A stretch of DNA of 64,000 nt from positions 124,001 to 188,000 of the forward strand of contig CAUJCN010000002.1 in NCBI GenBank assembly GCA_963169855.1, given 5' to 3'. The notes under the pieces are model-generated. The model was given only the letters and a program-made list of their open reading frames with translations. It ran no database searches and was not told the origin of the DNA. The stretch's first letter is position 1. Every line of letters begins with the position of its first letter. This document shows, piece by piece, positions 43,576 to 52,328 of this stretch. The DNA is from Patescibacteria group bacterium. GTDB lineage: Bacteria; Patescibacteria; Dojkabacteria; J137. The position numbers and the translations under genes were made by a program.

Positions 43576-43956
43576 CTACTCTTCAGCTCTACTTCTCATA
43601 TGTAGGAGTAAAGAGTCCAACTCACTCTGAGTAAAGAAATAACTTTTTACTCCAGTGATTTTCTCCCATACAATAGCGATGATACATATAGGAACTAGGC
43701 CATAAATCAATAAAAAATAACCTGCAAAAAGTACACTATCCCAAAATCTCCAGCCTGAATAGGTAAGGATAACAATAGAAAATACTAAAATTAGTAAGGC
43801 CGAAATAACCATAATGCTAATAATCTTATCTAACAGGCCTTTCCATGTAAAACCCTTTACAATTATGTATATTGCAGATGAGTCTGGAGTTAAAAAGCAT
43901 TGTCCATAGGAATAGTTCACTGCTAAAACGTATTCTGCCAATGTATGCCCTGCCAT
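43576..43956 (-). CDS. Small membrane protein, unknown
   Basis: 126 residues with two strong hydrophobic helices (about 45-70 and 75-98) and a charged C-terminus. I recognise no family. Confidence 0.6.
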   Translation of the reverse strand: MAGHTLAEYVLAVNYSYGQCFLTPDSSAIYIIVKGFTWKGLLDKIISIMVISALLILVFSIVILTYSGWRFWDSVLFAGYFLLIYGLVPICIIAIVWEKITGVKSYFFTQSELDSLLLHMRSRAEE

Positions 43957-44008
43957 AAATACTATAAAACTAATGCATTATACACTTAAATATTCTGTTT
44001 TATAATTG

Positions 44009-45079
44009 CTATCTATTGTCTTCAATTCTCTTCAAAACTTCCTTCACGTCTCCAGATCGATCTCTTCTGCAAATAAATAGAGCTTCATCTGTGTCTACGA
44101 TAACCAAGTTATCTACACCAATTGTCGCGATGATTTTCCCTTTTTTACCTTTGATTAAAGAATTTGTAGTATCGATGTCTATGATATCTCCGTCTTTGTA
44201 ATTCTCTCCTTTTCCTTGAACAGAATATTCATAAAGAGAATCCCAAGTTCCTACATCTGTCCATTTGAATGGAAGCATAAAAACCGCACCCGATTCTTCA
44301 AAAATGTGACTTGTTACCTCTTCGATATTTCCTGGATTGGTAATTTCAGAATAAAGTTTTTCTGTTAATTCATCTTCATTATGTTTGCCGAAAGTATCTC
44401 GAATCTGAATCATTTTCTCGTACCAATCGTTGTGATACTTTTGAGTAGCTTCTAAGAGTAGATCTGAATACCAGCTCAAGTGATTACAGTGTATTACCAC
44501 ATGGAAATTATCAACCATAGCTTTGGTTTCTTCATAAGTTGGCAACCTTCCGAGAAATTTCTTAACTCCATAAATTTCTGCGTTTCCTTCTGAGGGAATT
44601 TGATTTGATAATTCAAAATAGTCTACTCCCATTACTGGATAAAGAGGATTTCGAACACCTGTTGTGATTTTTTTATGTGTTGAAACGAATTTATCGGTTT
44701 GATTAATTAGATCAAGAAATTTATGATTTGGTTCTCGAATACAATCAGATTGAACAACATAGAAAGGTTCTCCAGGATACATGTAGTCAGTTTTCATTGC
44801 TGAGTAAAGAGTTCCAGGACCTTGGTTCTTTTTAGCATCTGGCTCAGCAATAATGTTTTTCTTAAGAATTTCTGGTGTCTGATTTAATACATGATCAACA
44901 TACATTTTCTTTGTCGAGATGATAATGTCTTCCGGTCTGAAACCTTCCAATAATCCATACACAGTATCTTGGAATAAAGTCTGGTTCCCTACAACACTTT
45001 GAAAATGTTTCGGCTTTTTTTCGGTACTGTATGGCCACATCTTTGTTCCTTGGCCTCCAGCTAAGACTATTAATTTCAT
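44009..45079 (-). CDS. manC: Mannose-1-phosphate guanylyltransferase, ManC type
   Basis: Makes GDP-mannose for glycans. The nucleotidyltransferase motif LAGGQGTKMWPYSTEKKPKHF (residues 5-25) is a variant of GGxGTRLWPxSRxxxPKQF. FKWTDVGTWDSLYEY (about 272-286) matches the FxWxDVGSW motif, and the C-terminal beta-helix strands follow (DTTNSLIKGKKGKIIATIGVDNLVIVDTDEALFI). 356 residues, without a C-terminal isomerase domain. It is last in the 47632-44009 co-directional run. Confidence 0.92.
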   Translation of the reverse strand: MKLIVLAGGQGTKMWPYSTEKKPKHFQSVVGNQTLFQDTVYGLLEGFRPEDIIISTKKMYVDHVLNQTPEILKKNIIAEPDAKKNQGPGTLYSAMKTDYMYPGEPFYVVQSDCIREPNHKFLDLINQTDKFVSTHKKITTGVRNPLYPVMGVDYFELSNQIPSEGNAEIYGVKKFLGRLPTYEETKAMVDNFHVVIHCNHLSWYSDLLLEATQKYHNDWYEKMIQIRDTFGKHNEDELTEKLYSEITNPGNIEEVTSHIFEESGAVFMLPFKWTDVGTWDSLYEYSVQGKGENYKDGDIIDIDTTNSLIKGKKGKIIATIGVDNLVIVDTDEALFICRRDRSGDVKEVLKRIEDNR

Positions 45080-45086
45080 GTTAAGT

Positions 45087-45542
45087 TTAGTTAAACTCTA
45101 AAGTAAATTTATATCCAAGGTTATCACCAACAAGCTCTTTATTCATCAGTTTTAATTGTTTAGGAGAGATTCTAAAAACACCTGCAGTATTACCTTCAGC
45201 TGTTTGTTTGGCATCATATTTCTCTGGAGTATCTGTCCATTCATTTATAAACCACTGAACTTTATCAACATCCGTAATTCTTTCTATTGTTCCCCAAGCT
45301 TGAACTGCCTCTTTATTTCCATGAACTTCCTGTGGAGAATCAGCAACAGTTAATGCAGCTTTTCCATTCTTTAACGCTTGCTGAACGTGGATTGTGCTTA
45401 ACGAGGAGTAGAAATAAATGTTAAAATCTTTATCTACAACATACCAGACAGTACAAATCCAAGGATGAGTTTCATCGTATGTAGAAATAACAATTTGCTT
45501 TCTAGATTTAAGAAAATTATAAATGTGCTCTCGAAGTTCCAT
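45087..45542 (-). CDS. Pyridoxamine-phosphate-oxidase-like flavin split-barrel protein
   Basis: 151 residues of the FMN-binding split-barrel fold (VISTYDETHPWICTVWYVVDKDFNIYFYSSLSTIHVQQALKNGKAALTV), followed by EVHGNKEAVQAWGTIERI. It probably binds FMN, F420 or heme; the substrate is unknown. It lies 19 bp after the amidotransferase gene and seven before manC. Confidence 0.8.
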   Translation of the reverse strand: MELREHIYNFLKSRKQIVISTYDETHPWICTVWYVVDKDFNIYFYSSLSTIHVQQALKNGKAALTVADSPQEVHGNKEAVQAWGTIERITDVDKVQWFINEWTDTPEKYDAKQTAEGNTAGVFRISPKQLKLMNKELVGDNLGYKFTLEFN

Positions 45543-45561
45543 TCAACTTAATTAACTAACG

Positions 45562-46116
45562 CTATTTTACACCATTAACTAATGGTTTTACTAAAGATAG
45601 GAAAGTTTCATCTCCTTCAGTCAATTCCATGAACACTTCTGGGTGAAATTGAAATCCAATTTGTGGTTTAAGATTATGTTTAACAATTTCTATTCCATCT
45701 TGTGACTCTCCTAGGATTTCGAAATCATCACTCAATCCGTTCACAATCCACTTGTGCCTAGAGGAAGCAGTAATTGTTCTTCCATCAGCTAATTCAATAG
45801 TAATAATATCTTTAGTTGGTTCGATCATTCGCATCATAGTGCCACCATAAGCCTTACATAACAGCTGGAATCCAAAACAAACTCCAACTACAACTTTGTC
45901 GGTTTCAGTGATGAATCTCATTATATGCTGAAAGTTTTCGGAATCGTTATCAACGTTGTACGTACTACTTCCAGAGAAAACAACAATTTCGTCTTCTACC
46001 AATTCTGGATGAAAAACTTCTACACTTACAACTCTGACTGGGCCAAGTTTGCTCAGTAGTTTAACTAGTAGGCCAAGTGAGTTAGTCCCATTGTTAACAA
46101 CTAGAATGTTTTTCAT
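45562..46116 (-). CDS. Class I glutamine amidotransferase-like protein
   Basis: 184 residues with the complete triad: nucleophile C80 in GVCFGFQ, H158 and E160 in FHPEV. The closest general type is the stand-alone amidotransferase subunit. The start overlaps the stop of the reductase gene, so the pair is translationally coupled. The ammonia acceptor is unknown. Confidence 0.85.
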   Translation of the reverse strand: MKNILVVNNGTNSLGLLVKLLSKLGPVRVVSVEVFHPELVEDEIVVFSGSSTYNVDNDSENFQHIMRFITETDKVVVGVCFGFQLLCKAYGGTMMRMIEPTKDIITIELADGRTITASSRHKWIVNGLSDDFEILGESQDGIEIVKHNLKPQIGFQFHPEVFMELTEGDETFLSLVKPLVNGVK

Positions 46117-46820
46117 TAGTATTTCTCTCCAAAAACATTTGAATACCCTTTAATTAGAAGCATTGTTTTAACATCCTCAACCATTTCTGGATTTCCACAA
46201 ATATAAAATTCATCTGATTTACTATAGTTGATAAGATTTTCTTGTAGAAATTTTGTTACTCTTCCATTAAAAAATAATGCGCTTGGAAACCTTGTCGTAT
46301 CTGAATTTTCCTCTTTCGTAATACACTGTATGTACCTAAAGTTCTGATTTATGAATGGTTCGAAATATTCGTAAGAAACTTCGTTTTCAAAGAATCTACA
46401 TCCAAATAAGAAATCTATCTGAACATTTTCCATTTCATTTGAGTTCTTAATTTGCTCAACCATTGGATAAAAAGGAGCTATTCCAGTTCCAGTCGAGATA
46501 AAAACTTTCTTATTTACACTTGGCTTCAAAGTGAATCTTCCGTAAGGACCAACTATTAAATTTTCTGCACCAACTTGAACTTGCTCAAAATATTGAGATG
46601 CGATTCCTCCAGGAATTGTATCGATCAAAAACCAGATTCCATCTTCATCAGTTTTGAAAATTGAGTAAGCTCTTCGGTGGGTTGGGGTTGTTTGAATCCC
46701 CACATACTGTCCTGGGACAAATGAAAAGCTCTTGTCGATCGAATATTTAAATAGATAAGTAGTTTCAGCAATTTGAATTTTTTCTAAAAGTTTTTCAGTT
46801 TTATTATAGAAATTCAGCAT
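46116..46820 (-). CDS. Ferredoxin-NADP reductase-type flavoprotein
   Basis: 234 residues. FAD motif RRAYSIF (about 49-55), GGIASQYF, then NADP-site STGTGIAPFYPMVEQ (about 110-124) and a C-terminal YICGNPEMVEDVKTMLLIKG. It moves electrons between NAD(P)H and an acceptor; the ferredoxin at 53417 or an iron-sulfur step are candidates. It overlaps both neighbours by one base. Confidence 0.88.
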   Translation of the reverse strand: MLNFYNKTEKLLEKIQIAETTYLFKYSIDKSFSFVPGQYVGIQTTPTHRRAYSIFKTDEDGIWFLIDTIPGGIASQYFEQVQVGAENLIVGPYGRFTLKPSVNKKVFISTGTGIAPFYPMVEQIKNSNEMENVQIDFLFGCRFFENEVSYEYFEPFINQNFRYIQCITKEENSDTTRFPSALFFNGRVTKFLQENLINYSKSDEFYICGNPEMVEDVKTMLLIKGYSNVFGEKY

Positions 46821-47632
46821 TATCCAAAAAGTGTAAGTTCAGTTAAATATTCATACTGATCAATATGATCTTCGATATTTCTTCCAATTATATAATTAAT
46901 ATCGAAAGCTTTGCACCCATTATTTTCTAACAACAGATATCTTCCACGAAGCCCTAGAAATTTCCCAACCAAGTTGTGATCATTTTGAATCACATTGTAG
47001 TCTTCTGGATAAAAATAATAGTCTGTAAGATCTACTAAATTACCTTTTTCGTTAATTCCCAAAGTTTCCATTTTTGAGTCGAAAATCTTTTCTACATTCT
47101 CTTTTTTGGGTTTAATTCCCAAGTATTTTGATTTGTGAACAGACTTTACAGAAGTTGTGAGATTTAGTTTTATAGATACTTCTTTTTCCTTTTTCTGAAT
47201 TTCAAAACCATCAGATTCATCTATAAATGAATAAAATTGAGCATCTTGTTCTAACAATCTTTTTTCACCTCTATCTACATTTGCAGTGCCCACTTTTACC
47301 AATCCGGGTTCAAAATAGGCTAAATACAAAAAATGTTTTTTCTTTAAATATTTGTTCATTTCTTCGTTGGGAGTTGCATTCATAAAGAATGCTGACTTAA
47401 ATCCTATCGCTCTTTCACAATCATCACACAACACAGATTTCTCACCTATCTTGTTCCCTCTTAAACATTTCTGAAAAGTACCATTTTTAAAATAGCCTGG
47501 GCAAAATTTCTCTACTGAAAGTTTAAAATCGAATTTGTAATTTTCTAAAGGAATGGACGAAACCGAGGAATCCGAAATTAGATCTAAGTAAACTTTCCGA
47601 TCTGATTTGTAGTAAATATCTAGTATAGTCAT
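46820..47632 (-). CDS. DUF2797 protein with Cys4 site
   Basis: 270 residues. Four cysteines (C44, C56, C69, C72) in KFCPGYF...KCLRG...CDDCERAIGF could bind zinc. HFLYLAYFEPGLVKVGTANVDRGEKRLLEQDAQF is the DUF2797 signature, which itself recalls a GIY-YIG-like layout (LYLAYF ... VKVGTA ... R). Function unknown. It is the first gene of the run to manC; TACACT lies seven bases before the ATG. Confidence 0.85.
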   Translation of the reverse strand: MTILDIYYKSDRKVYLDLISDSSVSSIPLENYKFDFKLSVEKFCPGYFKNGTFQKCLRGNKIGEKSVLCDDCERAIGFKSAFFMNATPNEEMNKYLKKKHFLYLAYFEPGLVKVGTANVDRGEKRLLEQDAQFYSFIDESDGFEIQKKEKEVSIKLNLTTSVKSVHKSKYLGIKPKKENVEKIFDSKMETLGINEKGNLVDLTDYYFYPEDYNVIQNDHNLVGKFLGLRGRYLLLENNGCKAFDINYIIGRNIEDHIDQYEYLTELTLFG

Positions 47633-47639
47633 AATATTG

Positions 47640-47645
47640 AGTGTA
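47640..47645 (-). promoter_or_regulatory. -10 box of the DUF2797-to-manC run
   Basis: TACACT ends seven bases before the ATG at 47632. Confidence 0.5.
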
Positions 47646-47646
47646 T

Positions 47647-47700
47647 GGATTCGACAGGCTCACCATGACACTCAATTGTCATCCTGAGCTTGTCGAAGGA
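47647..47700. repeat. Inverted repeat directly after sufB
   Basis: Two imperfect arms (47647-47670 and 47677-47700, 18 of 24 positions pairing) of the TGTCATCCTGAGCTTGTCGA repeat type face each other. The right arm abuts the sufB stop and the left overlaps the next promoter. It is a plausible RNA hairpin terminator. Confidence 0.85.
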
Positions 47701-49056
47701 TTATCCGACACTTCCCTTCATCGACATCTTGATTAGCTCATTCATTTCAACTGCATACTCCATTGGAAGTTCTTTTGCTATTGGTTCCACAAATCCTGCA
47801 ACTATTAATCCACCAGCTTCTTCTTCAGAAAGGCCTCTAGACATTAGATAGTAAAGCTGGGATTCACTAACCCTAGAAACACTTGCTTCATGTTCAACTT
47901 TAGCAAGTTTTTCGTTAATTTCATTGTAAGGATACGTATCTGTTTGGGAAATGTTATCCAAAATTAATGCATCACAAACAACTTTCACTTTCGCATTCTT
48001 TGCTCCTTTAGTAACTTTGACTTGTCCTCGATAACTTGTTCTACCACCATTTTTGCAAATGGATTTAGTGGTGATTACACCACTGGTGTTTTTTCCAATG
48101 TGGATCATTTTTGCTCCCGTATCTAAATGCTGACCTTTATCTGCAACCGCTATCGACAAAACCTCTCCGTGTGATCTATTTCCTACCAAAATTACGCTTG
48201 GATACTTCATAGTTTTCTTCGATCCCATATTGCAATCAACCCATTCAATTGTCGCATCTTCGTAAGCCAAGCCTCTTTGCGTTACTAGGTTATACACATT
48301 TTTAGACCAGTTTTGAATTGTTGTATATCGTATTCTTGCACCTTTTAAGGCAATCAGTTCTATTACTCCAGAATGCAGTACATCTGTCGAATAAGTAGGT
48401 GCTGAACAACCTTCCACATACTGAACTTCAGACCCTTCGTCAGCGATAATCAAGGTTCTTTCAAACTGACCTAGGTTAGCGGTTTTAATGTAGAAATATG
48501 CTTGTAACGGAACTTCAACCTTGACTCCTTTTGGAACATAAACGAAACTTCCTCCACTCCAGCATGCTGTATTCAAAGCTGCATATTTGTTGTCTGTTGA
48601 AGGTATTGCTTTACCAAACCATTGTTTAAATAGTTCTGGATATTTTTTCAAAGCAGTATCTGTATCTGTAAAAATAACACCTTGTTTTTCCCACACTTCT
48701 TTAACTTTTCCATAAACTACACTCGAATCATACTGAGTCTCTACTCCTGCTAGAAATTTTCTTTCAGCTTGAGGAATTTTAAGCTTATCGAACGTTTCTT
48801 TCATCTCTTCAGGAACTTCATCCCAAGTTCTAGATTTTTTAGACTCTGGAGTTACATAAAATCTAATGTCATCTTCTTTTAGTTCTGATAAGTCGACACC
48901 CCAAGTCGGCATAATTCTTTCCTCATAATGATCATAGGCTTTCAGTCTATTTTCTGTCATCCATTTCGGCTCTTCTTTAAATAGAGATAGAGCTTCAACC
49001 ACATCTCTGCTCAATCCTGGTTTGGATAGAATGTCTTTTGCTTCTTGAATATTCAT
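47701..49056 (-). CDS. sufB: Fe-S cluster scaffold SufB
   Basis: Core scaffold of SUF iron-sulfur assembly. 451 residues with the usual N-terminal helix, GVETQYDSSVVYG, the beta-helix core with NTACWSGGSFVYVPKG and EGCSAPTYSTDVLHS, and the C-terminal VSRVSESQLYYLMSRGLSEEEAGGLIVAGFVEP. SufC, SufD and SufS genes are not adjacent, unlike the usual operon. TGATATAAT lies six bases before the ATG. Confidence 0.97.
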   Translation of the reverse strand: MNIQEAKDILSKPGLSRDVVEALSLFKEEPKWMTENRLKAYDHYEERIMPTWGVDLSELKEDDIRFYVTPESKKSRTWDEVPEEMKETFDKLKIPQAERKFLAGVETQYDSSVVYGKVKEVWEKQGVIFTDTDTALKKYPELFKQWFGKAIPSTDNKYAALNTACWSGGSFVYVPKGVKVEVPLQAYFYIKTANLGQFERTLIIADEGSEVQYVEGCSAPTYSTDVLHSGVIELIALKGARIRYTTIQNWSKNVYNLVTQRGLAYEDATIEWVDCNMGSKKTMKYPSVILVGNRSHGEVLSIAVADKGQHLDTGAKMIHIGKNTSGVITTKSICKNGGRTSYRGQVKVTKGAKNAKVKVVCDALILDNISQTDTYPYNEINEKLAKVEHEASVSRVSESQLYYLMSRGLSEEEAGGLIVAGFVEPIAKELPMEYAVEMNELIKMSMKGSVG

Positions 49057-49062
49057 GATCTG

Positions 49063-49068
49063 ATTATA
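49063..49068 (-). promoter_or_regulatory. -10 box of sufB
   Basis: TGATATAAT ends six bases before the ATG at 49056. Confidence 0.65.
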
Positions 49069-49165
49069 TCATTTCGGATTGTGAAGAAATTTTCAAATTT
49101 GTATTCCAACACAATGTTTAGAATTCTCATCATCTCTATATTGAAGGAAGTTAATATTTTTTTAT

Positions 49166-49912
49166 ATGAAAAATCCTACAAAAAAGGTAATGACTTTTTT
49201 TGCACTAGGGACGATTATGTTTTCAATGTTACAAGCACCAGTACATGCGGTGGCAGGACAATGGTCGGCAAATGGGAATTCTATTTACTACATGGATGGA
49301 TCTTTAGGAATAGGCTCTACCAACCCGGCAGGAAAGTTTACAGTTGTAGGTAACGATTCAAGTGTTAATACAACTATACTCAAACTGGGAAATCTTGATG
49401 CAAGGAACTGGCACTTCGTTGCAGCTAAATATCAGCATAATGCTTATGGAGACTATGCTTTGGTTTTGTCTCAACCTGCATATTCTGGGGGATGTGCTAA
49501 CGCTTGTAGAGGGGATTTAGTCTTACAGCCAGGCAGAAATACAGTGATAAATACAGGCAACGTAGCCATAGGAACTAATAATCCTGGCAATTATAAGCTT
49601 GCAGTCAATGGAACAATAAAGGCTAAGGAAATTGTCGTTTCCATGAATAATTGGGCAGATTACGTATTTGAAGACGATTACAAATTACTGCCACTTAACG
49701 ATGTTAAGTCATTCATTGAAGCAAACAAGCACCTACCTGGAATACCTTCTGCTAAAAACATCGAATCTAGTAACTTACCTATTGGAGAAATGCAACGTTT
49801 ACAGATGGAAAAAATTGAAGAATTAACTTTGCATTTGATTGAAAAGGATGAAGAGATTGGCGAGTTAGAAGAAAGGTTGGAGAGATTAGAATATTTAGTT
49901 AGTTTAAATTAA
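49166..49912 (+). CDS. Secreted tail-fibre-like surface protein with coiled-coil end
   Basis: 248 residues. A signal peptide (1-29, ending VHA) is followed by fibre-type repeats (SLGIGSTNPAGKFTVVG and VAIGTNNPGNYKLAVNGTIKAKEIVV). A conserved segment WADYVFEDDYKLLPLNDVKSFIEANKHLPGIPSA and a coiled coil at the C-terminus complete it. This architecture is common in Bacteroidota surface proteins and resembles phage tail fibres, suggesting a trimeric adhesin. First gene of the exported cluster. Confidence 0.82.
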   Translation: MKNPTKKVMTFFALGTIMFSMLQAPVHAVAGQWSANGNSIYYMDGSLGIGSTNPAGKFTVVGNDSSVNTTILKLGNLDARNWHFVAAKYQHNAYGDYALVLSQPAYSGGCANACRGDLVLQPGRNTVINTGNVAIGTNNPGNYKLAVNGTIKAKEIVVSMNNWADYVFEDDYKLLPLNDVKSFIEANKHLPGIPSAKNIESSNLPIGEMQRLQMEKIEELTLHLIEKDEEIGELEERLERLEYLVSLN

Positions 49913-49918
49913 GAGCAT

Positions 49919-51211
49919 ATGAATAAGAAAGCAAAATTCCTGGTAATGTTTTTGCTGCTGGTTGCGATGGTACCAGCGGGAATGTATTCGATTGTAGAAG
50001 GCCGGGTTGTGAGTGGTGGTGTTGAGGGTATCTCAGAAGATGCTTCTCGAATAAACTCACTTCCGGAACTCCCACCAGGCACAGAATTGGACTATGATAC
50101 AAGTGACCTACAGGAGCTATATTCAAAGGATGAGATTGCGAGGTTAGTTAATACAACTAGAGTTGTTTATAAGCATAAAACTTCATCACTAAAATTCAAG
50201 GTAGATTCTACTATTATTCCAGAATCTTTTGAGAATAACGCCGCTTTCAACTCTATTAATTGGCAACGTACATTTATGTTAGCCTCTGGAGAAGCTGTGC
50301 AAATTTCAGTATGGAACCTTGATAAAAAGAAAGCTGCAAAAGCACTTCATGAAGCATTGGCGAATCGGGACGGTTGTTCAATAGACATATCAAAATATTG
50401 CACAACTAATTTTCCTGCACAACCACGAGTCAGCTCGGCATACTTTAAGTATCATATATTTGAAAACTCATTGGTAAGAGTTATGTATACTTTTACGGAA
50501 CTTTACGAAGTTGAAGCATTTAAACAAATTGCTAATAGCGTAAAAGTAGATGGAGTAAAATTATTCGAGAAAAAAGATTTTAAAATTTTAGAAGGAAATA
50601 TAAAAATACGGACAACTAGTGCTTTGCGTGGAGCAAATACATGTGGAGGCCTCACGGATACAAACAATCCTTATAATTGTTGTTCCAGTAGCATAACGGG
50701 ACAACACAATGCCAATTGTACGTGGTATGCGGCATATAAAAGACCCGATTTAAAAGGTATCATAACCCAGTACCCGGGTGGTCTTTGGAATCAAGTTATA
50801 GAGACCAAACCCGAATTAATCAGTTCAACCCCTGTAGCAGGAGCATTAATTGTTTGGGAGTTGCATGTTGCATATGTAGAATCTTCTGACAGTAACTCTG
50901 TGACTTGGTCTGAACAAAACTGTTACAACGCATGGTACCATGCAGATGGAAGCTATGGTGGCGCAGTAAACTCATTCAATGCAGCTGTAACTAAACACTC
51001 CCATTCCCCAGACTATGGTGCAGGATACTTTTTGGGGTATATCCTACCGCAAGGTGGAACTAGTTCAAATTCATGCAGTGGGAATAATCCTGTAATGGCT
51101 AATTGGAATAGTTCTGGGGGATTATCATGCTCACCCACAGGGACGTTAAAAATACATCCTACCAGTACCTTGCAGAGTACGACTGGAGATATTAATATTA
51201 AACCAAGATAG
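49919..51211 (+). CDS. Secreted CHAP-domain hydrolase
   Basis: 430 residues. An N-terminal membrane/signal segment (5-27) and an alpha/beta middle domain precede a CHAP domain (about 240-370) with nucleophile C267 (NANCTWYAA) and H316 (LHVAYVES). CHAP enzymes are amidases or endopeptidases cutting peptidoglycan peptides. The C-terminus ends in Ser/Thr/Asn-rich sequence. It starts six bases after the fibre-like gene. It may act on the cell's own wall or a host's. Confidence 0.85.
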   Translation: MNKKAKFLVMFLLLVAMVPAGMYSIVEGRVVSGGVEGISEDASRINSLPELPPGTELDYDTSDLQELYSKDEIARLVNTTRVVYKHKTSSLKFKVDSTIIPESFENNAAFNSINWQRTFMLASGEAVQISVWNLDKKKAAKALHEALANRDGCSIDISKYCTTNFPAQPRVSSAYFKYHIFENSLVRVMYTFTELYEVEAFKQIANSVKVDGVKLFEKKDFKILEGNIKIRTTSALRGANTCGGLTDTNNPYNCCSSSITGQHNANCTWYAAYKRPDLKGIITQYPGGLWNQVIETKPELISSTPVAGALIVWELHVAYVESSDSNSVTWSEQNCYNAWYHADGSYGGAVNSFNAAVTKHSHSPDYGAGYFLGYILPQGGTSSNSCSGNNPVMANWNSSGGLSCSPTGTLKIHPTSTLQSTTGDINIKPR

Positions 51212-51224
51212 TTAAAAGTATTAT

Positions 51225-52322
51225 ATGAAAAAAACATACATAATCGTTTCGATTTTATTACTAATAACTTTATTAGTAGTACCATTAGCTTTCATACTCT
51301 TAAGGACGAATTCCGAAACCCTAAATGTATCCACGAATTCTCAGTCAGTCGAGGACACTGTTGAAGTTGATCCGTTTCACTCGTCCATTTATTACGTTCA
51401 TTTAAATAATGTTCATTTTTTGCATGAGGATAATTCTATAAAGCTGACAGACTTTCCAGAATCTGAGGATTGGAACTTCACCGAAATAACTAGGTTTGGG
51501 GATAAACTTGGATTTGGAGTTTGCGCTACAGAATTAAATAATTTTGGATGCGAGATAATGTTGGTGAATATTAATACCCAAGAACTGGTTACAATTTTCT
51601 CACTAACGCCAGATGATCTATTGGAAAACCTAACCTTTCACTCTGAAAATACATACGCATTCGATTACTTCAGAAATGGCAATAGTTGGATACTAGAACT
51701 GCACAGCAATGGAACTAGAAGCCAGCTACACAACATCGAATTTGACGGTTACGGCCGAAACAGGAGTATCAATGATGCTGACTATCTTTCGTTTTCTCCT
51801 GAAGGAAATCATTTATTGCAAATCGCTACTGATTCACCACGCAGCCAGGTAGATTTTAATACTTACATTTACGATGTAGATACCCGTGAACAAAATGTGG
51901 TTAGTAATGCAACCCATCCGACATGGGCAACAAATGATTCTATTATATTTAAGAACTATCCGGATGGTGGTCTCTCTAGCTACAATATTGAAAACAGTTC
52001 AACTCAAGCTGTTGACGAAAGCGCCTCTGCATTAATAATTGAAAGAGTTGGAAATTTGATACTTTATCTTGCTGGTGGGGTCATTAATTCAGTTGGTAAC
52101 GATAGTATAACGAACCTAAACGACGGCGCAGTTTATAAGTTTAGAGGTTATGATAATCTAGTAGTCTATCAAATTACTGAACCTTGTTTGGGACCAGATT
52201 GTCTGGGAAGGAACAGCGACTACCAGCTTAGCGAATATTTAATTATGGATACTCTGACAGGCGAATTGTTAGATCTTGAGATACCGAAGGATACTGTCTT
52301 GTTTCATAAAGGAATGTTTTAA
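51225..52322 (+). CDS. Membrane-anchored beta-propeller-like protein
   Basis: 365 residues: one N-terminal membrane helix (5-28), then a beta-rich ectodomain with repeats of the YLSFSPEGNHLLQIA/TWATNDSIIF kind, as in TolB-like propellers. No enzyme motif. It lies 13 bases after the CHAP gene. Confidence 0.65.
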   Translation: MKKTYIIVSILLLITLLVVPLAFILLRTNSETLNVSTNSQSVEDTVEVDPFHSSIYYVHLNNVHFLHEDNSIKLTDFPESEDWNFTEITRFGDKLGFGVCATELNNFGCEIMLVNINTQELVTIFSLTPDDLLENLTFHSENTYAFDYFRNGNSWILELHSNGTRSQLHNIEFDGYGRNRSINDADYLSFSPEGNHLLQIATDSPRSQVDFNTYIYDVDTREQNVVSNATHPTWATNDSIIFKNYPDGGLSSYNIENSSTQAVDESASALIIERVGNLILYLAGGVINSVGNDSITNLNDGAVYKFRGYDNLVVYQITEPCLGPDCLGRNSDYQLSEYLIMDTLTGELLDLEIPKDTVLFHKGMF

Positions 52323-52328
52323 AAAATA

